Shown here in pieces: positions 50,806 to 60,678 of a DNA stretch of 64,000 nt (the first letter of the stretch is position 1; the number at the start of each line of letters is the position of its first letter). This stretch comes from Corynebacterium mucifaciens (GTDB lineage Bacteria > Actinomycetota > Actinomycetes > Mycobacteriales > Mycobacteriaceae): assembly GCF_012396315.1 (NCBI RefSeq), contig NZ_JAAXPF010000002.1:209251-273250 (forward strand). The letters run 5' to 3'. A program made the position numbers and the translations under genes. The notes below the pieces were generated by a model, which was not told the origin of the DNA, did not search any database, and saw only the letters and a list, made by a program, of their open reading frames with translations.

Positions 50806-51734
50806 TACATCCCCACCGCCTTGTACAGCGAGGCGAGCTCCGACGAGTTCAACGCGCGCATGGAACCAGGCTTCATATCCCCGAGCTGCACCGTATGGAA
50901 CTTCGTGCGGACCAGTCGCTGCACTGGGTAGCCCGCCTGCTTCAGCATCCGGCGCACGATGTGCTTGCGCCCCTCATGCAGCTCAACGCGGACGATGGAT
51001 TGGCCGTTGTGCACGTCCACGACCTGGGCGTAGTCGACCTTGGCGGGACCGTCGTCAAGCTCAATGCCATCTTTGAGCTGCTTCACCAGCGCATTGTTGG
51101 CCTCCCCCAGGACGGTGGCGAGGTAGGTCTTCGCAACCTCGTACTTCGGGTGCGTCAAGCGGTTCGCCATTTCACCGTCGTTGGTGAGCAAGAGCAGGCC
51201 CTCGGTATCGGCGTCGAGGCGGCCGACGTGGAACAGGCGCTGCCCGGAGGCGGTGCGCTCCGACAAGTAGGAGCCGACCGAGACACGATCCATCTCGTCT
51301 TTCATCGTGGAGTGCACTCCGCGCGGTTTGTTGAACGCGAAGTACTCGTGCTCCTCGTTGACGTTGATGCGGGCACCGTCAACGCGGATGATGTCGACGT
51401 TTGGGTTCACGCGCATGCCCTGGCGGGTGACAATTTCCCCGTTGACCTCCACACGGCCTTGCTCGATCATGGCCTCTGCGTGGCGGCGGGATGCAACGCC
51501 TGCCTGCGCCAGCACCTTCTGCAAACGCACACCTTCGGCGGCCGCCTTGGCTGCTGCTGGATCGTCGTCCCACCAGTTGTCGTCTAACGGGCTGGGCTCG
51601 TTTTCTTTGGCGTTTTCGCGCCGTTTGTACAAGCGGACATTCTGTTTCTTTGCCGGCTTGGCGTAGGAAAGGTAGAACGTGTCGTTCTTCCCACGCTTTT
51701 CCGGTGTGCCATCTCGGCGAGCGGGTGGTGTCAT
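50805..51734 (-). CDS. rluB: 23S rRNA pseudouridine synthase RluB-type
   Basis: A 309-residue enzyme: an N-terminal S4 RNA-binding domain (about 78-125), then the catalytic domain with Asp in GRLDADTEGLLLL. The 60-residue N-terminal tail is basic, then acidic; it is longer than in E. coli RluB. The family isomerises uridine in 23S or 16S rRNA; the exact site is not readable. Confidence 0.92.
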   Translation of the reverse strand: MTPPARRDGTPEKRGKNDTFYLSYAKPAKKQNVRLYKRRENAKENEPSPLDDNWWDDDPAAAKAAAEGVRLQKVLAQAGVASRRHAEAMIEQGRVEVNGEIVTRQGMRVNPNVDIIRVDGARINVNEEHEYFAFNKPRGVHSTMKDEMDRVSVGSYLSERTASGQRLFHVGRLDADTEGLLLLTNDGEMANRLTHPKYEVAKTYLATVLGEANNALVKQLKDGIELDDGPAKVDYAQVVDVHNGQSIVRVELHEGRKHIVRRMLKQAGYPVQRLVRTKFHTVQLGDMKPGSMRALNSSELASLYKAVGM

Positions 51735-51745
51735 GGTTAGGGAGC

Positions 51746-52342
51746 CTACCAGGCATCCTCGATGGAATCGATGTCCGGAAGCAAGGGTGCGAGCTCGGGC
51801 AAGCGCTCAAGCGAGTCGATGCCCAGCAGCTCGAGGAAGAGCTCGGTGGTGACGTAGCGGTGCGCCCCGTGCTCGCCGCTCCCATGCTCACCGGCGGCGC
51901 CGACCTCCTGGCCATCCCCGCCCGAGTCGACTTCCGCGATGAGCCCGCGAAGCATCAGCGTCCGCATGACGCCGTCCACGTTGACTCCGCGCACACCCGC
52001 CACCTGCGCACGGGTCACGGGCTGGCGATACGCCACCACCGCCAGGGTTTCCATCGCCGCACGCGACAGCTTCTTCTGGGTGCCGTCGAGAAGAAACGCC
52101 TCGACTGCTTCGGCGTTGCTCGTTCGGGTGTACAGACGCCAGCCCTCGGCGTTTTCGCGAAGGTCCATGCCGGACCCGCGCTCATCTAGCTCGCGGGAGA
52201 TGTCCCGCAGTTGATCGGACACCTCTGCCGGCGTGGCACCGAGCGCGCTGGCCAGCCGGTCGGTTGCCACCGGCGCGTCGAGCACCAACAACACTGACTC
52301 AATGCGCGAGCGCAACTGGGAGACCATCGGCAAGCTATCCAT
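51746..52342 (-). CDS. scpB: Segregation and condensation protein ScpB
   Basis: A 198-residue double winged-helix protein that binds ScpA and SMC for chromosome condensation. ETLAVVAYRQPVTRAQVAGVRG and VDGVMRTLMLRGLIAEVD are the family signature. An acidic/His insertion near 150 (GEHGSGEHGAHR) is unusual. It lies 36 bp after scpA. Confidence 0.92.
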   Translation of the reverse strand: MDSLPMVSQLRSRIESVLLVLDAPVATDRLASALGATPAEVSDQLRDISRELDERGSGMDLRENAEGWRLYTRTSNAEAVEAFLLDGTQKKLSRAAMETLAVVAYRQPVTRAQVAGVRGVNVDGVMRTLMLRGLIAEVDSGGDGQEVGAAGEHGSGEHGAHRYVTTELFLELLGIDSLERLPELAPLLPDIDSIEDAW

Positions 52343-52378
52343 GGTCTAGCAGTGTATCGGCCGCGGCCTCGCCCTCGG

Positions 52379-53200
52379 TTACGTCCAATTCGAGGCCGCG
52401 ACAACGGCCGGGTCTACGTCAAGGCCGGTCCACGCTACGTCGAGGCGCCCCAATGCTTCCTCCTGCTGCGTGTCCACAGCACGAGCTTTGTAGAGCTCGA
52501 GCAGCGCGAGGAAGCGGCCCACCACCTCCATCGACCGAGTGCAATCGCGAGTGAGCGCGTGGAACGTCAGCCAAGCCCCCGCGCCTGCGAGCTTCAATGT
52601 GTCAAGCATCTTGCCCGCCTGTTCGGGAACGGAGACTGCAACCGCGTGCAGGTGGTCGGTCCGGACCTCCTCGGGCGGCCGCGGGCGGAAGACGCTGGCC
52701 GCCAGCTCCGCGAAGCTCGCCGGGGTGTGCCCCAGCTGCACCGGAGGCAGCAGCTGCGCAAACCTCGGCTCCATGGAAACGGCGCGGGGATAGCGCCGCG
52801 CGGCGTGCTGCTGCCACTGCGTGAACTGGTCGGCCACGCGCTGGTAGGCGCGGTACTGCAGGAGGCGAGCGAACAGCAGGTCACGGGCTTCCAGCAGCTC
52901 TAGGTCCTCGATGTTGTCGCCTTCGTTGCCTGGGAGCAGGCGCGCGGCTTTCAGGTCGAGCAGCGTGGAAGCCACGACGAGGAACTCCGTTACTTCGTCG
53001 AGCGCCTGGCTCTCGCCCAACTTGCGCGTGTACGCGATGAATTCGTCGGTGACTTCAGCGAGCGCTACCTCGGTCACGTCCAGCTGCTTCGACTGGATCA
53101 GGCTGAGCAGTAGGTCGAACGGGCCCTCGAAGTTTTGCAGGGCGATGGTGAACCCTGGGGTCTCCTGCTGTGCGGGCTGCTCGGGCGCAGGTGCAGCCAC
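52379..53200 (-). CDS. scpA: Segregation and condensation protein ScpA
   Basis: A 273-residue kleisin of the SMC complex. FEGPFDLLLSLIQSKQLDV is the SMC-binding motif; the C-terminal winged helix lies at 200-250. GTG 53200 is chosen: it overlaps the parA stop (TAGTG) and has GGAG upstream. Longer starts would overlap parA by 70 bp. The N-terminal 20 residues are Ala/Pro-rich. Confidence 0.9.
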   Translation of the reverse strand: MAAPAPEQPAQQETPGFTIALQNFEGPFDLLLSLIQSKQLDVTEVALAEVTDEFIAYTRKLGESQALDEVTEFLVVASTLLDLKAARLLPGNEGDNIEDLELLEARDLLFARLLQYRAYQRVADQFTQWQQHAARRYPRAVSMEPRFAQLLPPVQLGHTPASFAELAASVFRPRPPEEVRTDHLHAVAVSVPEQAGKMLDTLKLAGAGAWLTFHALTRDCTRSMEVVGRFLALLELYKARAVDTQQEEALGRLDVAWTGLDVDPAVVAASNWT

Positions 53201-54069
53201 TAGCTGGTGCGCTCCAGCACCTCGAGCGCCAAGTCGCGGTACTGCTTCGCACCCTGGGAACTCGGCGCCCACGTAATGATCGGCTCGCCGGCCACGGAGG
53301 TCTCTGGGAACCGGACCGTACGGGTAATCACGGTGTCAAACACGCGCTCACCAAACACTTCAACAACGCGATCCATCACTTCGCGTGCGTGGGTGGTGCG
53401 CCGGTCAAACATCGTGACCAGAATGCCCACGATGTCCAGGTCAAAGTTGATGCGGTCCCGCACTTTCTCCACCGTGTCGGTCAACAGCGCCAGACCACGC
53501 AGCGAGAAGTACTCGCATTCCATGGGGATGATAACCCCCTGCGAGCAGGCCAGCGCGTTGACCGTGAGAAGACCGAGGGAAGGGCCGCAGTCAAGGAAGA
53601 TGAAGTCGTACTCATTACGCACCGGGCGCAATGCGCGGGCAAGCGTGTGTTCGCGGCCGACCTCGTTGACCAGCTGGATCTCAGCCGCGGAAAGATCAAT
53701 GTTGGCTGGCACCACGTCGAGACCGGAAACGTTGGTCGTGTGGATTGCCGCGTGGATGCTTGCGGTGTTGTCGAACAGTAGGTCGTAGACCGTGACTTGA
53801 TCATCCTCGTAGGACACACCCAACCCTGCGGAGAGCGCGCCCTGCGGGTCAAGGTCCACCAAGAGCACCTTTCGACCCTGCTCCGCCAAACACGCCCCTA
53901 AATTGATCGTGGAGGTTGTCTTTCCCACCCCGCCTTTTTGGTTGACCATTGAGATCACCGTGGCCGGCCCGTGCTTTTCCAGCTCTTCCGGCTGGGCGAA
54001 TTCGCGCCACGGCCGACCGGTCAGAAACGTCTTCTGGTCCGCAGCGTCAAAGAGCGCCTCGTCCGCCAT
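53200..54069 (-). CDS. parA: ParA-family ATPase, chromosome-partition type
   Basis: A 289-residue Walker-type ATPase: deviant Walker A KGGVGKTT near residue 50, Walker A' (VDLDPQGALSAGLG) and a switch (FLDCGPSLGLLTVN). It sits before scpA-scpB; in mycobacteria this copy (Rv1708) is distinct from the origin-proximal parA, and no parB is adjacent. ATG 54069 has GGAAGGACC upstream; an in-frame start at 54087 is not supported. Confidence 0.93.
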   Translation of the reverse strand: MADEALFDAADQKTFLTGRPWREFAQPEELEKHGPATVISMVNQKGGVGKTTSTINLGACLAEQGRKVLLVDLDPQGALSAGLGVSYEDDQVTVYDLLFDNTASIHAAIHTTNVSGLDVVPANIDLSAAEIQLVNEVGREHTLARALRPVRNEYDFIFLDCGPSLGLLTVNALACSQGVIIPMECEYFSLRGLALLTDTVEKVRDRINFDLDIVGILVTMFDRRTTHAREVMDRVVEVFGERVFDTVITRTVRFPETSVAGEPIITWAPSSQGAKQYRDLALEVLERTS

Positions 54070-54256
54070 GGCTGGTCCTTCCCTCAATCACGTCCAAACC
54101 CTTGACTTAGGCCATCTTACAACGTTGTGATTCCGTACGCGCCGTATGCGCGGGGTACCGGTGTCGAAGCGGTTTCGAGCCCGCTCCAGCGCCGCGCGGT
54201 GCCCGATTTGTCAAGTAAGCACCCTTGATTTATCCCACTTGCACAGCCCGCCAAAC

Positions 54257-55177
54257 TTAAGCGCGCGGGTGGGTGCTACGCCACACTTCCCTCAGGTTTT
54301 CGGCGGTGATGTGGGTATAGATCTGCGTAGTGGTCACCGACGCGTGGCCGAGCAACTCTTGTACGCTTCTCACGTCCGCACCGCCTTCTAAGAGGTGGGT
54401 GGCAAAGGAGTGCCTCAAGGTGTGAGGAGACACCTCCTTGTCAATGCCTGCACGGGCAGCCGCCTGCTTGATCGCGTTCCACGCGCTCTGGCGCGACAGT
54501 GCTCCCCCGCGCTTATTCAGAAGCAGCGCGTGCGAGGTCCCGTTGGCAAACGCCGGGCGCCCCCGCACCAAATACGCTTCCAACGCGTCCCGCGCCTTGG
54601 ATCCCAGCGGCACGAGCCGCTGCTTGTTGCCCTTGCCGGTCACGGTCAACACGCCGCCGGATTCCGGATCTAGCGCCGCAGACGCATCGTCAACGCTCAG
54701 GCCCAGCACCTCGGACACACGGGCGCCGGTGGCGTACAGGGCCTCGAGGAGGGCCTTGTCGCGCAGGCCGGAGGGGGTTTCGGTAGGGCACGCGTCGAGC
54801 AGCGCGGCCACCTCGTCGATGCTGAGCGTGTCGGGGAGCCGCTCGCCTGTCGACGGCGGCGAGACGTCAGCGGCCACATCCGCCGGGAGCACGCCTTCCT
54901 CGACCCCGAACTTGTGCAGACCGCGGGCGACGGTAAGCGCCCGGCCTGTCGACGACGGCGCCAGCGGCCGCGCCCCGTCGACACCCCGGCGCAGGTCGGC
55001 CACATACGCCTCAATGTCTGTCGCTGTGACGTCCGTAAGAGCCGTCTTGCCCGCGCCGGCGAGCCAGTCGGTGTACCTGCGGACGTCTCGGGTGTAATTG
55101 CTCAGCGTGTGGGGAGAGACACCCCGCTCCACGGCAAGGTGGGTGAGCCACCGCTGCGCAAGCGACTGTGCGTCCAC
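54257..55177 (-). CDS. xerD: Tyrosine recombinase XerD
   Basis: A 306-residue site-specific recombinase that resolves chromosome dimers at dif. The N-terminal SAM-like core-binding domain occupies 1-85 ([19 protein letters not shown]). Catalytic residues: Arg in [11 protein letters not shown], His-x-x-Arg in HTLRHSF, His in LLGHAS, Tyr in TTTQIYTHI. It overlaps nothing; the NUDIX gene lies 3 bp upstream on the same strand. Confidence 0.93.
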   Translation of the reverse strand: MDAQSLAQRWLTHLAVERGVSPHTLSNYTRDVRRYTDWLAGAGKTALTDVTATDIEAYVADLRRGVDGARPLAPSSTGRALTVARGLHKFGVEEGVLPADVAADVSPPSTGERLPDTLSIDEVAALLDACPTETPSGLRDKALLEALYATGARVSEVLGLSVDDASAALDPESGGVLTVTGKGNKQRLVPLGSKARDALEAYLVRGRPAFANGTSHALLLNKRGGALSRQSAWNAIKQAAARAGIDKEVSPHTLRHSFATHLLEGGADVRSVQELLGHASVTTTQIYTHITAENLREVWRSTHPRA

Positions 55178-55180
55178 GGG

Positions 55181-55828
55181 CTAAATCCGCTTCATATCCG
55201 GCACGATGCCTTGGGCCGACCTCCGGTTCGCGAGTGATGCAGGGCGGAAACGGAACGGCTCGTCGACACTTCGCGGTGAGGCCCCGCTGGCAAGGAGACG
55301 CGCAGCGGCGAGAATGCCGGAGACGGCGATCGAGTTGGTGATCTCGCCGGCGAGCGCCTTTCCAGCGGCGTCGTCGATACCCACCCACGAAAGCCGCATG
55401 TCCGCCTCTTCGTCCTCAGCCTCGGGCCTATCCACCTCGCGCAGACCTCGGGCGATAAACACGCGCACAGCTTCCTCCGCAAAGCCCGGGGATGTCACCA
55501 GATCCACCAGCACTCCCCACTCCTCCGCGGCGAGACCGGCTTCCTCTTGGAGCTCCCGCTTTGCGCACTCCAGCTCATCTTCGGCGTGGATGTCCAGCAG
55601 GCCGGCGGGCAGCTCGAGCAGGCGCTGGCCGACGCTGTGGCGGTACTGCTCCACCAACGCGACCCGGCCCTTGTCGTCGATAGCTACGACGGCGACGGCA
55701 CCGAAGTGCTCCACAATCTCGCGCGCTGCGGTGGCGCCCCCAGGCATAACCACCTGGTCTCGGCGCACCGCGATGATCGGCGCTTCGAGCAGCACTTCAG
55801 ATTCCGTGACGGTGAATTCGTGGCTCAT
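55181..55828 (-). CDS. NUDIX hydrolase, ADP-ribose pyrophosphatase type
   Basis: A 215-residue protein with a complete Nudix box at about 86-108 (ends RELQEEAGL). VALVEQYRHSVGQRLLELPAG is typical of ADP-ribose pyrophosphatases. The start at 55828 gives the conserved N-terminus. It is followed by xerD, as in mycobacteria (Rv1700-Rv1701). Its upstream neighbour, 19 bp away, is steB; pyrG expected there is missing. Confidence 0.9.
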   Translation of the reverse strand: MSHEFTVTESEVLLEAPIIAVRRDQVVMPGGATAAREIVEHFGAVAVVAIDDKGRVALVEQYRHSVGQRLLELPAGLLDIHAEDELECAKRELQEEAGLAAEEWGVLVDLVTSPGFAEEAVRVFIARGLREVDRPEAEDEEADMRLSWVGIDDAAGKALAGEITNSIAVSGILAAARLLASGASPRSVDEPFRFRPASLANRRSAQGIVPDMKRI

Positions 55829-55847
55829 GGCCCCCACCCTACGGGTG

Positions 55848-56696
55848 TCAGCCGGCGGACTTGGCACGCGCTGCCGCGAGCACGGATTGAATGCGCCCTG
55901 CCTCGCGGTCCACCCCACCGACGACACTGACGCCGACGAGGGGCTCTGGATCGACGTCCTGGTTAGCCAGCACGGTCGAACCCCCGGAGGCGAGAGCTCG
56001 AGCGAAGTCGCCCAAGACGTTCGCACCAAAATCGCCGCCGCGGGAAGGCCCGTCCACGATCACAAGCGCGCCCGCCGGGGCGATTGCGCCGTCGTAATCG
56101 ATAAACTGCGCGCTCCGCAGCGTTTCCAAGACCAGCGCGCGCTCTTCGTCTTGTGCCTGAGGCCCCTCGGCCGCACCGCCGCTGAACAGCACTGCCGCGA
56201 GCGACTCTCCCGCGTGGGTGCCCGGGGACCGTTCCTGCACCGAGAGCTGCGCCCCGGCGGGCAACGTGTTCGCCACAATGCTTGAGAGCTCGTCCGCGCT
56301 GGCTTGGTCGGTAAAGCGCTCCGTCAGGGTAATGGTGCCGGAATCCGCTGCGCCCGCCGCGTTGAGTAGCCACCGCACGGCTCCTACGTCCTCATCGTCT
56401 GCCGCTGCGGTGCGCACGATGGTCACAGGCACATCCTGCAGCGCCCCCGAAACGATGGTGGCGGATTCCTGGGCGAGCAATGTGTTGGCCGCATCCGCCT
56501 CAATCTGAGCTGCTGCACGGTCGGAGCCGTCGCGTTGCGCATCGTCGCTGGTGCCAGCTTTGGAATCCGAAATGCCCAGATCCACAGACCCAGGTATGGC
56601 TGGTGCGAGCACCAGTGCACCGAGCGCAAGGCCGAGTGCCGAACCCCAGCACAAGCCCGCGACGATAAGACCGACCCTGCCCCGTGTCCTTGCCAT
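55848..56696 (-). CDS. steB: Cell-separation/copper-channel-like protein SteB (MctB)
   Basis: A 282-residue protein with an N-terminal membrane helix (about 9-33) and an extracytoplasmic domain (VDGPSRGGDFGANV block). Orthologous to Rv1698 (MctB, reported to protect against copper and to act as an outer-membrane channel) and C. glutamicum SteB, which with SteA affects cell separation. Spaced 12 bp after steA. Confidence 0.88.
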   Translation of the reverse strand: MARTRGRVGLIVAGLCWGSALGLALGALVLAPAIPGSVDLGISDSKAGTSDDAQRDGSDRAAAQIEADAANTLLAQESATIVSGALQDVPVTIVRTAAADDEDVGAVRWLLNAAGAADSGTITLTERFTDQASADELSSIVANTLPAGAQLSVQERSPGTHAGESLAAVLFSGGAAEGPQAQDEERALVLETLRSAQFIDYDGAIAPAGALVIVDGPSRGGDFGANVLGDFARALASGGSTVLANQDVDPEPLVGVSVVGGVDREAGRIQSVLAAARAKSAG

Positions 56697-56708
56697 TTGC
56701 CGTTCCTC

Positions 56709-57950
56709 CTAGCTACCCAGTCCGTCGAACCAGCCGCGCACCGTCTTCGCAATGGCATCCCAGGTGTCTGCGAGGTTGGCAGCGAAGGTGCCGTTGCCGC
56801 CCAGACCCGCGATCAGAATCGCAGTTGCGACTGCGACCAACACGCCGAGGATCGCCCAGGCCCACGCCACCCCCGAGCCAGACTCCGCCGTGTACAGGTT
56901 GGCAATTACCGTCGAATCCACAATTTTGCGCCCTGCCTTCAAGCGCGCAAGGAGCGCAGCGGGCTCCGTCGCCGGGGTACCTACCGTTCCGGCGGAAGTG
57001 GCCGAATTGGCGAATATACGGTCAAGGTCAACCGGTTGCCCGACCGTGACGATCGTTTCGGCGTCGTGGAATGTGGCGAGCAAAATGGCCAGATCGGTCG
57101 GGGAATCTGTGGCGGCCGGGAAGGTCATCGCCCCAACACCCAAATCCTGGATGCGCTCCAGCCCGGGCGCGTAGCCGTCCGGCTCCGCCGGCAAGATCAC
57201 GCGGGCATCGGAGCGCAGGTTCTCCGCGGCCACGTCTTTCGGGTCGCCGACGATGATGTCCGGCGCAAACCCCATATCTGCCAGCGTGTCGGCGGCAGAC
57301 CCCACACCGATGACGACAGGGGTGTACTCCCGCATGAAGTGCTTGAGCGCATCCAGCCGCTGGCGGAGGTCCGGCGTCGGCGAGACCACCACAACCTTCC
57401 GGCCCGTCATCACCTCGCCCAGCTCAGGCGCACCCACGCCGTCAATCAACAGTGCGGACTCGGAGTGGATGAACTCGATGGTGTTGCCGAGAAACGCCTC
57501 CATGTTCTCCACCAGCCCGCGCTGGGCTTGGGCGAACGTCGCATCTACCTCTGCGCGGGTCACCGGCTGCGCTTGTCCCGCAGGCTTGCGGCCGACCGTG
57601 ATCTCGCCCGACGGCGACACGGTGACTTTTTTGCCGTCGCGAATCTTCTCGCGCATCTCGGTGCCGGCGGCCTCGAACAGCGGAACGTCGGCGTCGAGAA
57701 GCAGATGCGGCCCAAACGTTGGCAACGTGCCGGTCGAGTAGGGCGCGAGGTTAACCACAGCCGCCGGTCGGTGCGCGATGATCTGCTCAGCGAGGCGGCG
57801 CTGCATATCAGGTGCATCGACGAACACGATGTCGCCCTCGCCGAGCTTGCCCAGCCCCCTGCCCTGCGGCGTGCAGTCGCGCAAAGTGCCGCGTAGCTCG
57901 GCCGCGGGCGGTTCCTTCGTCGGGTCTACAGGGGAGGGTGCAACACTCAT
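56709..57950 (-). CDS. steA: Cell-separation protein SteA
   Basis: A 413-residue protein with two C-terminal helices (about 350-390) and a cytosolic part that resembles a thiamin pyrophosphokinase fold: PVVIGVGSAADTLADMGFAP and DIIVGDPKDV. Pairs with SteB for cell separation; loss in C. glutamicum affects division and susceptibility to wall antibiotics. ATG 57950 starts the conserved region. In a run with recN. Confidence 0.88.
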   Translation of the reverse strand: MSVAPSPVDPTKEPPAAELRGTLRDCTPQGRGLGKLGEGDIVFVDAPDMQRRLAEQIIAHRPAAVVNLAPYSTGTLPTFGPHLLLDADVPLFEAAGTEMREKIRDGKKVTVSPSGEITVGRKPAGQAQPVTRAEVDATFAQAQRGLVENMEAFLGNTIEFIHSESALLIDGVGAPELGEVMTGRKVVVVSPTPDLRQRLDALKHFMREYTPVVIGVGSAADTLADMGFAPDIIVGDPKDVAAENLRSDARVILPAEPDGYAPGLERIQDLGVGAMTFPAATDSPTDLAILLATFHDAETIVTVGQPVDLDRIFANSATSAGTVGTPATEPAALLARLKAGRKIVDSTVIANLYTAESGSGVAWAWAILGVLVAVATAILIAGLGGNGTFAANLADTWDAIAKTVRGWFDGLGS

Positions 57951-58002
57951 GCGCACCATTGTGCAACGGTGCCCGGCCCGCACCGTGGAGGCGCGCGGGG
58001 CC

Positions 58003-59730
58003 TCAGCCTCGCAACTGCGCAACCTCGCTCTGCGCTCGCTCGAACAGTTCCGCGGCGTGGGCGCGGCCGGTGTCCGAATCGTCCATGCCTGCCATCATGC
58101 GCGCGAGCTCTTCAATGCGCTCCTCCGGCTGCAGCGCCGCGACGCCGGATGTCACCGCTTCATCTCCGACGTCTTTGGACACATGCAGGTGCGTATCGGC
58201 ATAGGCCGCTACCTGTGGCAGGTGCGTCACCACAATGACTTGGTTGCCGCCAGCCAGTCGCGCAAGACGGCGCCCGATTTCAACCGCGGCGCGCCCGCCC
58301 ACGCCCGCATCCACCTCGTCGAACACCAGCGTCGCACCGCTGGAGGACTCGGACAAAATGACCTCGAGCGCCAGCATTACGCGGGAAAGCTCGCCCCCGG
58401 ACGCGCTGGTGGCCAACGGCTTTGGTTCCAGCGCAGTGTTCGGAGCGAGCAGGATCTCCACTGCATCCGCGCCGTCGCGCCCATAGGGCGCCTGCGAAAC
58501 CTGGACCCGAAGCTGCGCCTTCGGCATTGCTAAGCCGTGCAGCTCCTCGGTCACCGCCGCGCCCAACTTTTCCGCTGCCTTCTGCCGGGCCTTTGTCAAC
58601 TCCGCGGCGCGGCGCTGCAACTCCCCCTCAAGCTCGGCCACCTTTGCCTTGAGCTTCTCGACGGCACCTTCGGACGTGTCAATCTTGGCCAGCCGCGCCT
58701 GCGCCTTGTCGCGCCACGCCACCACGCCGGCCGCATCCGGGGCATACTTGCGTGTCAACGCCTTGATTTCCTGCTGGCGCTGCAGCAGCCGCTCCAACTC
58801 CTCAGGATCAGAGGGCAGGCTGCCCGTGTAGCTGCCCAGCTCCGCCGAGACATCGGAGAGCACCCCGGCGACTTCGCCCAGCCGGGCGCCAAGATCCCGG
58901 AGGTCCTGGTCGCTCGCGGCTTCGAGCGCTTGCTGGGCCCGGCCGATCAGATCCGAGGCCGGCTCCTCCTCCCCGCCGACGCCGCCGACTGCGTCCGCGC
59001 CGTCGATGGCCACAAGCGCCGTCTCCGCCGCCTCGCGCAACGCATCGACGTCCTGCAGGCGGTTGATCGTGGCCACAAGCTCGTCGTCCTCGCCTGCCTG
59101 CGGCGAGACCGCGTCGATCTCTTCCAAGGCAAACTGCAAACGGTCTACCTCCTGCGCGAGCTCGAGGCGCTTTTCCGTGCGCTCCTTCAGGTCTTTCGCC
59201 GCGGCGCGCCAGTCGGTGTAGGCCTCGCGGTAGCGGCGGAGCTTGGCTGCGATGGCCGCGTCGAAGCGGTCGAGGGCGGCCAGCTGCTGTTCCGGTGCCA
59301 TGAGCCGCAGCTGATCGTTTTGGCCGTGGATGGTGAGCAGGTGGCTGGCAAGCTCGCCAAGCGTCGCCGCCGGGACTTTCCGCCCGCCCAGGTGCGCGCT
59401 CGATCGTCCCGACGCTTTCACCGAGCGGGAGACCAAGTATTCGCGGTTTTCGTCGGCATCAGCCCCCGCGGCCGTCGCGATGTCGCGGACGGCGCCCACC
59501 GCGTCCTCAGGCAGGCCCCCAGTGCTAAACGCTCCTTCCACTACTGCGCCGTCGGAGCCGGTGCGCACCCTCGAGGCATCCGCTCGCCCACCGGTGAGCA
59601 GACGCAGGCCCGTCACCACCATTGTCTTACCGGCGCCGGTTTCGCCGGTAAGCACCGTTAACCCCGGAGACAATTCAGCCGATGCGTGGCTAATCACGCC
59701 CAGGTTGGAAATAGCGATTTCAGCGAGCAA
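58003..59730 (-). CDS. recN: DNA-repair protein RecN
   Basis: A 575-residue SMC-like ATPase: Walker A VLTGETGAGKTMV near the start, a central coiled coil (about 155-380, with ELEGELQRRAAELTKARQKA), ABC signature ASGGELSR and Walker B ATLVFDEVDAGVGG near the end. It acts in repair of double-strand breaks. ATG 59730 starts MLAEIAISNLGVI. 27 bp from nadK. Confidence 0.95.
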   Translation of the reverse strand: MLAEIAISNLGVISHASAELSPGLTVLTGETGAGKTMVVTGLRLLTGGRADASRVRTGSDGAVVEGAFSTGGLPEDAVGAVRDIATAAGADADENREYLVSRSVKASGRSSAHLGGRKVPAATLGELASHLLTIHGQNDQLRLMAPEQQLAALDRFDAAIAAKLRRYREAYTDWRAAAKDLKERTEKRLELAQEVDRLQFALEEIDAVSPQAGEDDELVATINRLQDVDALREAAETALVAIDGADAVGGVGGEEEPASDLIGRAQQALEAASDQDLRDLGARLGEVAGVLSDVSAELGSYTGSLPSDPEELERLLQRQQEIKALTRKYAPDAAGVVAWRDKAQARLAKIDTSEGAVEKLKAKVAELEGELQRRAAELTKARQKAAEKLGAAVTEELHGLAMPKAQLRVQVSQAPYGRDGADAVEILLAPNTALEPKPLATSASGGELSRVMLALEVILSESSSGATLVFDEVDAGVGGRAAVEIGRRLARLAGGNQVIVVTHLPQVAAYADTHLHVSKDVGDEAVTSGVAALQPEERIEELARMMAGMDDSDTGRAHAAELFERAQSEVAQLRG

Positions 59731-59757
59731 AAAGTGCCTTCCTGTAGTTACACGCGC

Positions 59758-60678
59758 TTACGCGCCACGCGGGCCGCGCCACCCGGAAACCGGGAGTTGG
59801 AACTTGTCCACCAGTCTGTCGGTGAACGGCCTGTCGTCCAAGCGTACCCAGCGCACCGGACGAGTGCCGCGCGCGACTTCAACGCGGGAGCCGGCGGGAA
59901 CGGTCATACGGCGTTGCCCGTCCATTACCGCTGTCGCCTGCGTTGTCTGCCGCTCGGACTCCACCGCCACGGTGGACGTCGGCGCCACCACAAGCGGCTT
60001 AGCAAACAGCGCGTGAGCGTTGTTAGGCACCACCAAGATCGCATCAAGCTGCGGCCACATGATGGGACCACCAGCGGAAAACGCGTACGCCGTCGAGCCG
60101 GTCGGCGTGGAAATAAGCACGCCGTCGCAGCCGAACGAGGATACTGGGCGGAAATCCACCTCGAGCGTGGCATCCAGCACCCGCGAGCGGTCCGAATTTT
60201 CAATGCTGCACTCATTCAGCGCCCAGCTGCGCCCGAGCACCTCGCCGCCGTCGCCGATGACTGCTACGTCGAGCGTCATGCGGTCAACCACGCGGTAGGA
60301 CCGGTCGATGACCTGGCCCACTACTTTCTCCAGGCTCGAGGCTTCGCCCTCCGCCAAGAATCCGACATGCCCCAAGTTGATGCCCAGCACCGGAATGTCT
60401 TGGGCGTGCGCGTAACTTGCAGCGCGCAAGAACGTGCCGTCGCCACCGAGCACCAGCACCAACTCGCAGCCCGCGGCAGCATCGTCATCTGCTGCGGCGC
60501 GAGTTAACCCGCTCAGCACCGGATTGGTCTCGATTACCTCCATCTGCTCCTGCTCGAGCAACCGAACCGTGATGCCCGCGTCCTGCAGCATCTCGGCCGC
60601 GCGCGCCGCGGAATGGATGTTAGACGCCCTAAACAGGTGCGGGACCAGCAGGATCTCCCGGTGCGTCGCCTCGGCCAT
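59758..60678 (-). CDS. nadK: NAD kinase
   Basis: A 306-residue NAD kinase making NADP. Gly-Gly-Asp-Gly motif in LVLGGDGTFLRAA, NECSIEN (Asn-Glu), and TPTGSTAYAFSAGG. ATG 60678 is adjacent to the tlyA stop (59 and 60 overlap in the run), consistent with coupled translation in the run tlyA-nadK-recN shared with mycobacteria. Confidence 0.95.
   Translation of the reverse strand: MAEATHREILLVPHLFRASNIHSAARAAEMLQDAGITVRLLEQEQMEVIETNPVLSGLTRAAADDDAAAGCELVLVLGGDGTFLRAASYAHAQDIPVLGINLGHVGFLAEGEASSLEKVVGQVIDRSYRVVDRMTLDVAVIGDGGEVLGRSWALNECSIENSDRSRVLDATLEVDFRPVSSFGCDGVLISTPTGSTAYAFSAGGPIMWPQLDAILVVPNNAHALFAKPLVVAPTSTVAVESERQTTQATAVMDGQRRMTVPAGSRVEVARGTRPVRWVRLDDRPFTDRLVDKFQLPVSGWRGPRGA

Noticed and set aside
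52352..52903. Plus-strand 183-codon frame over scpA
   Set aside because: Opposes the clear kleisin gene and has shadow-like composition.
54257..55177. Integrase of a mobile element
   Set aside because: The order xerD-parA-scpA-scpB is conserved in actinobacteria, so this is the chromosomal XerD.
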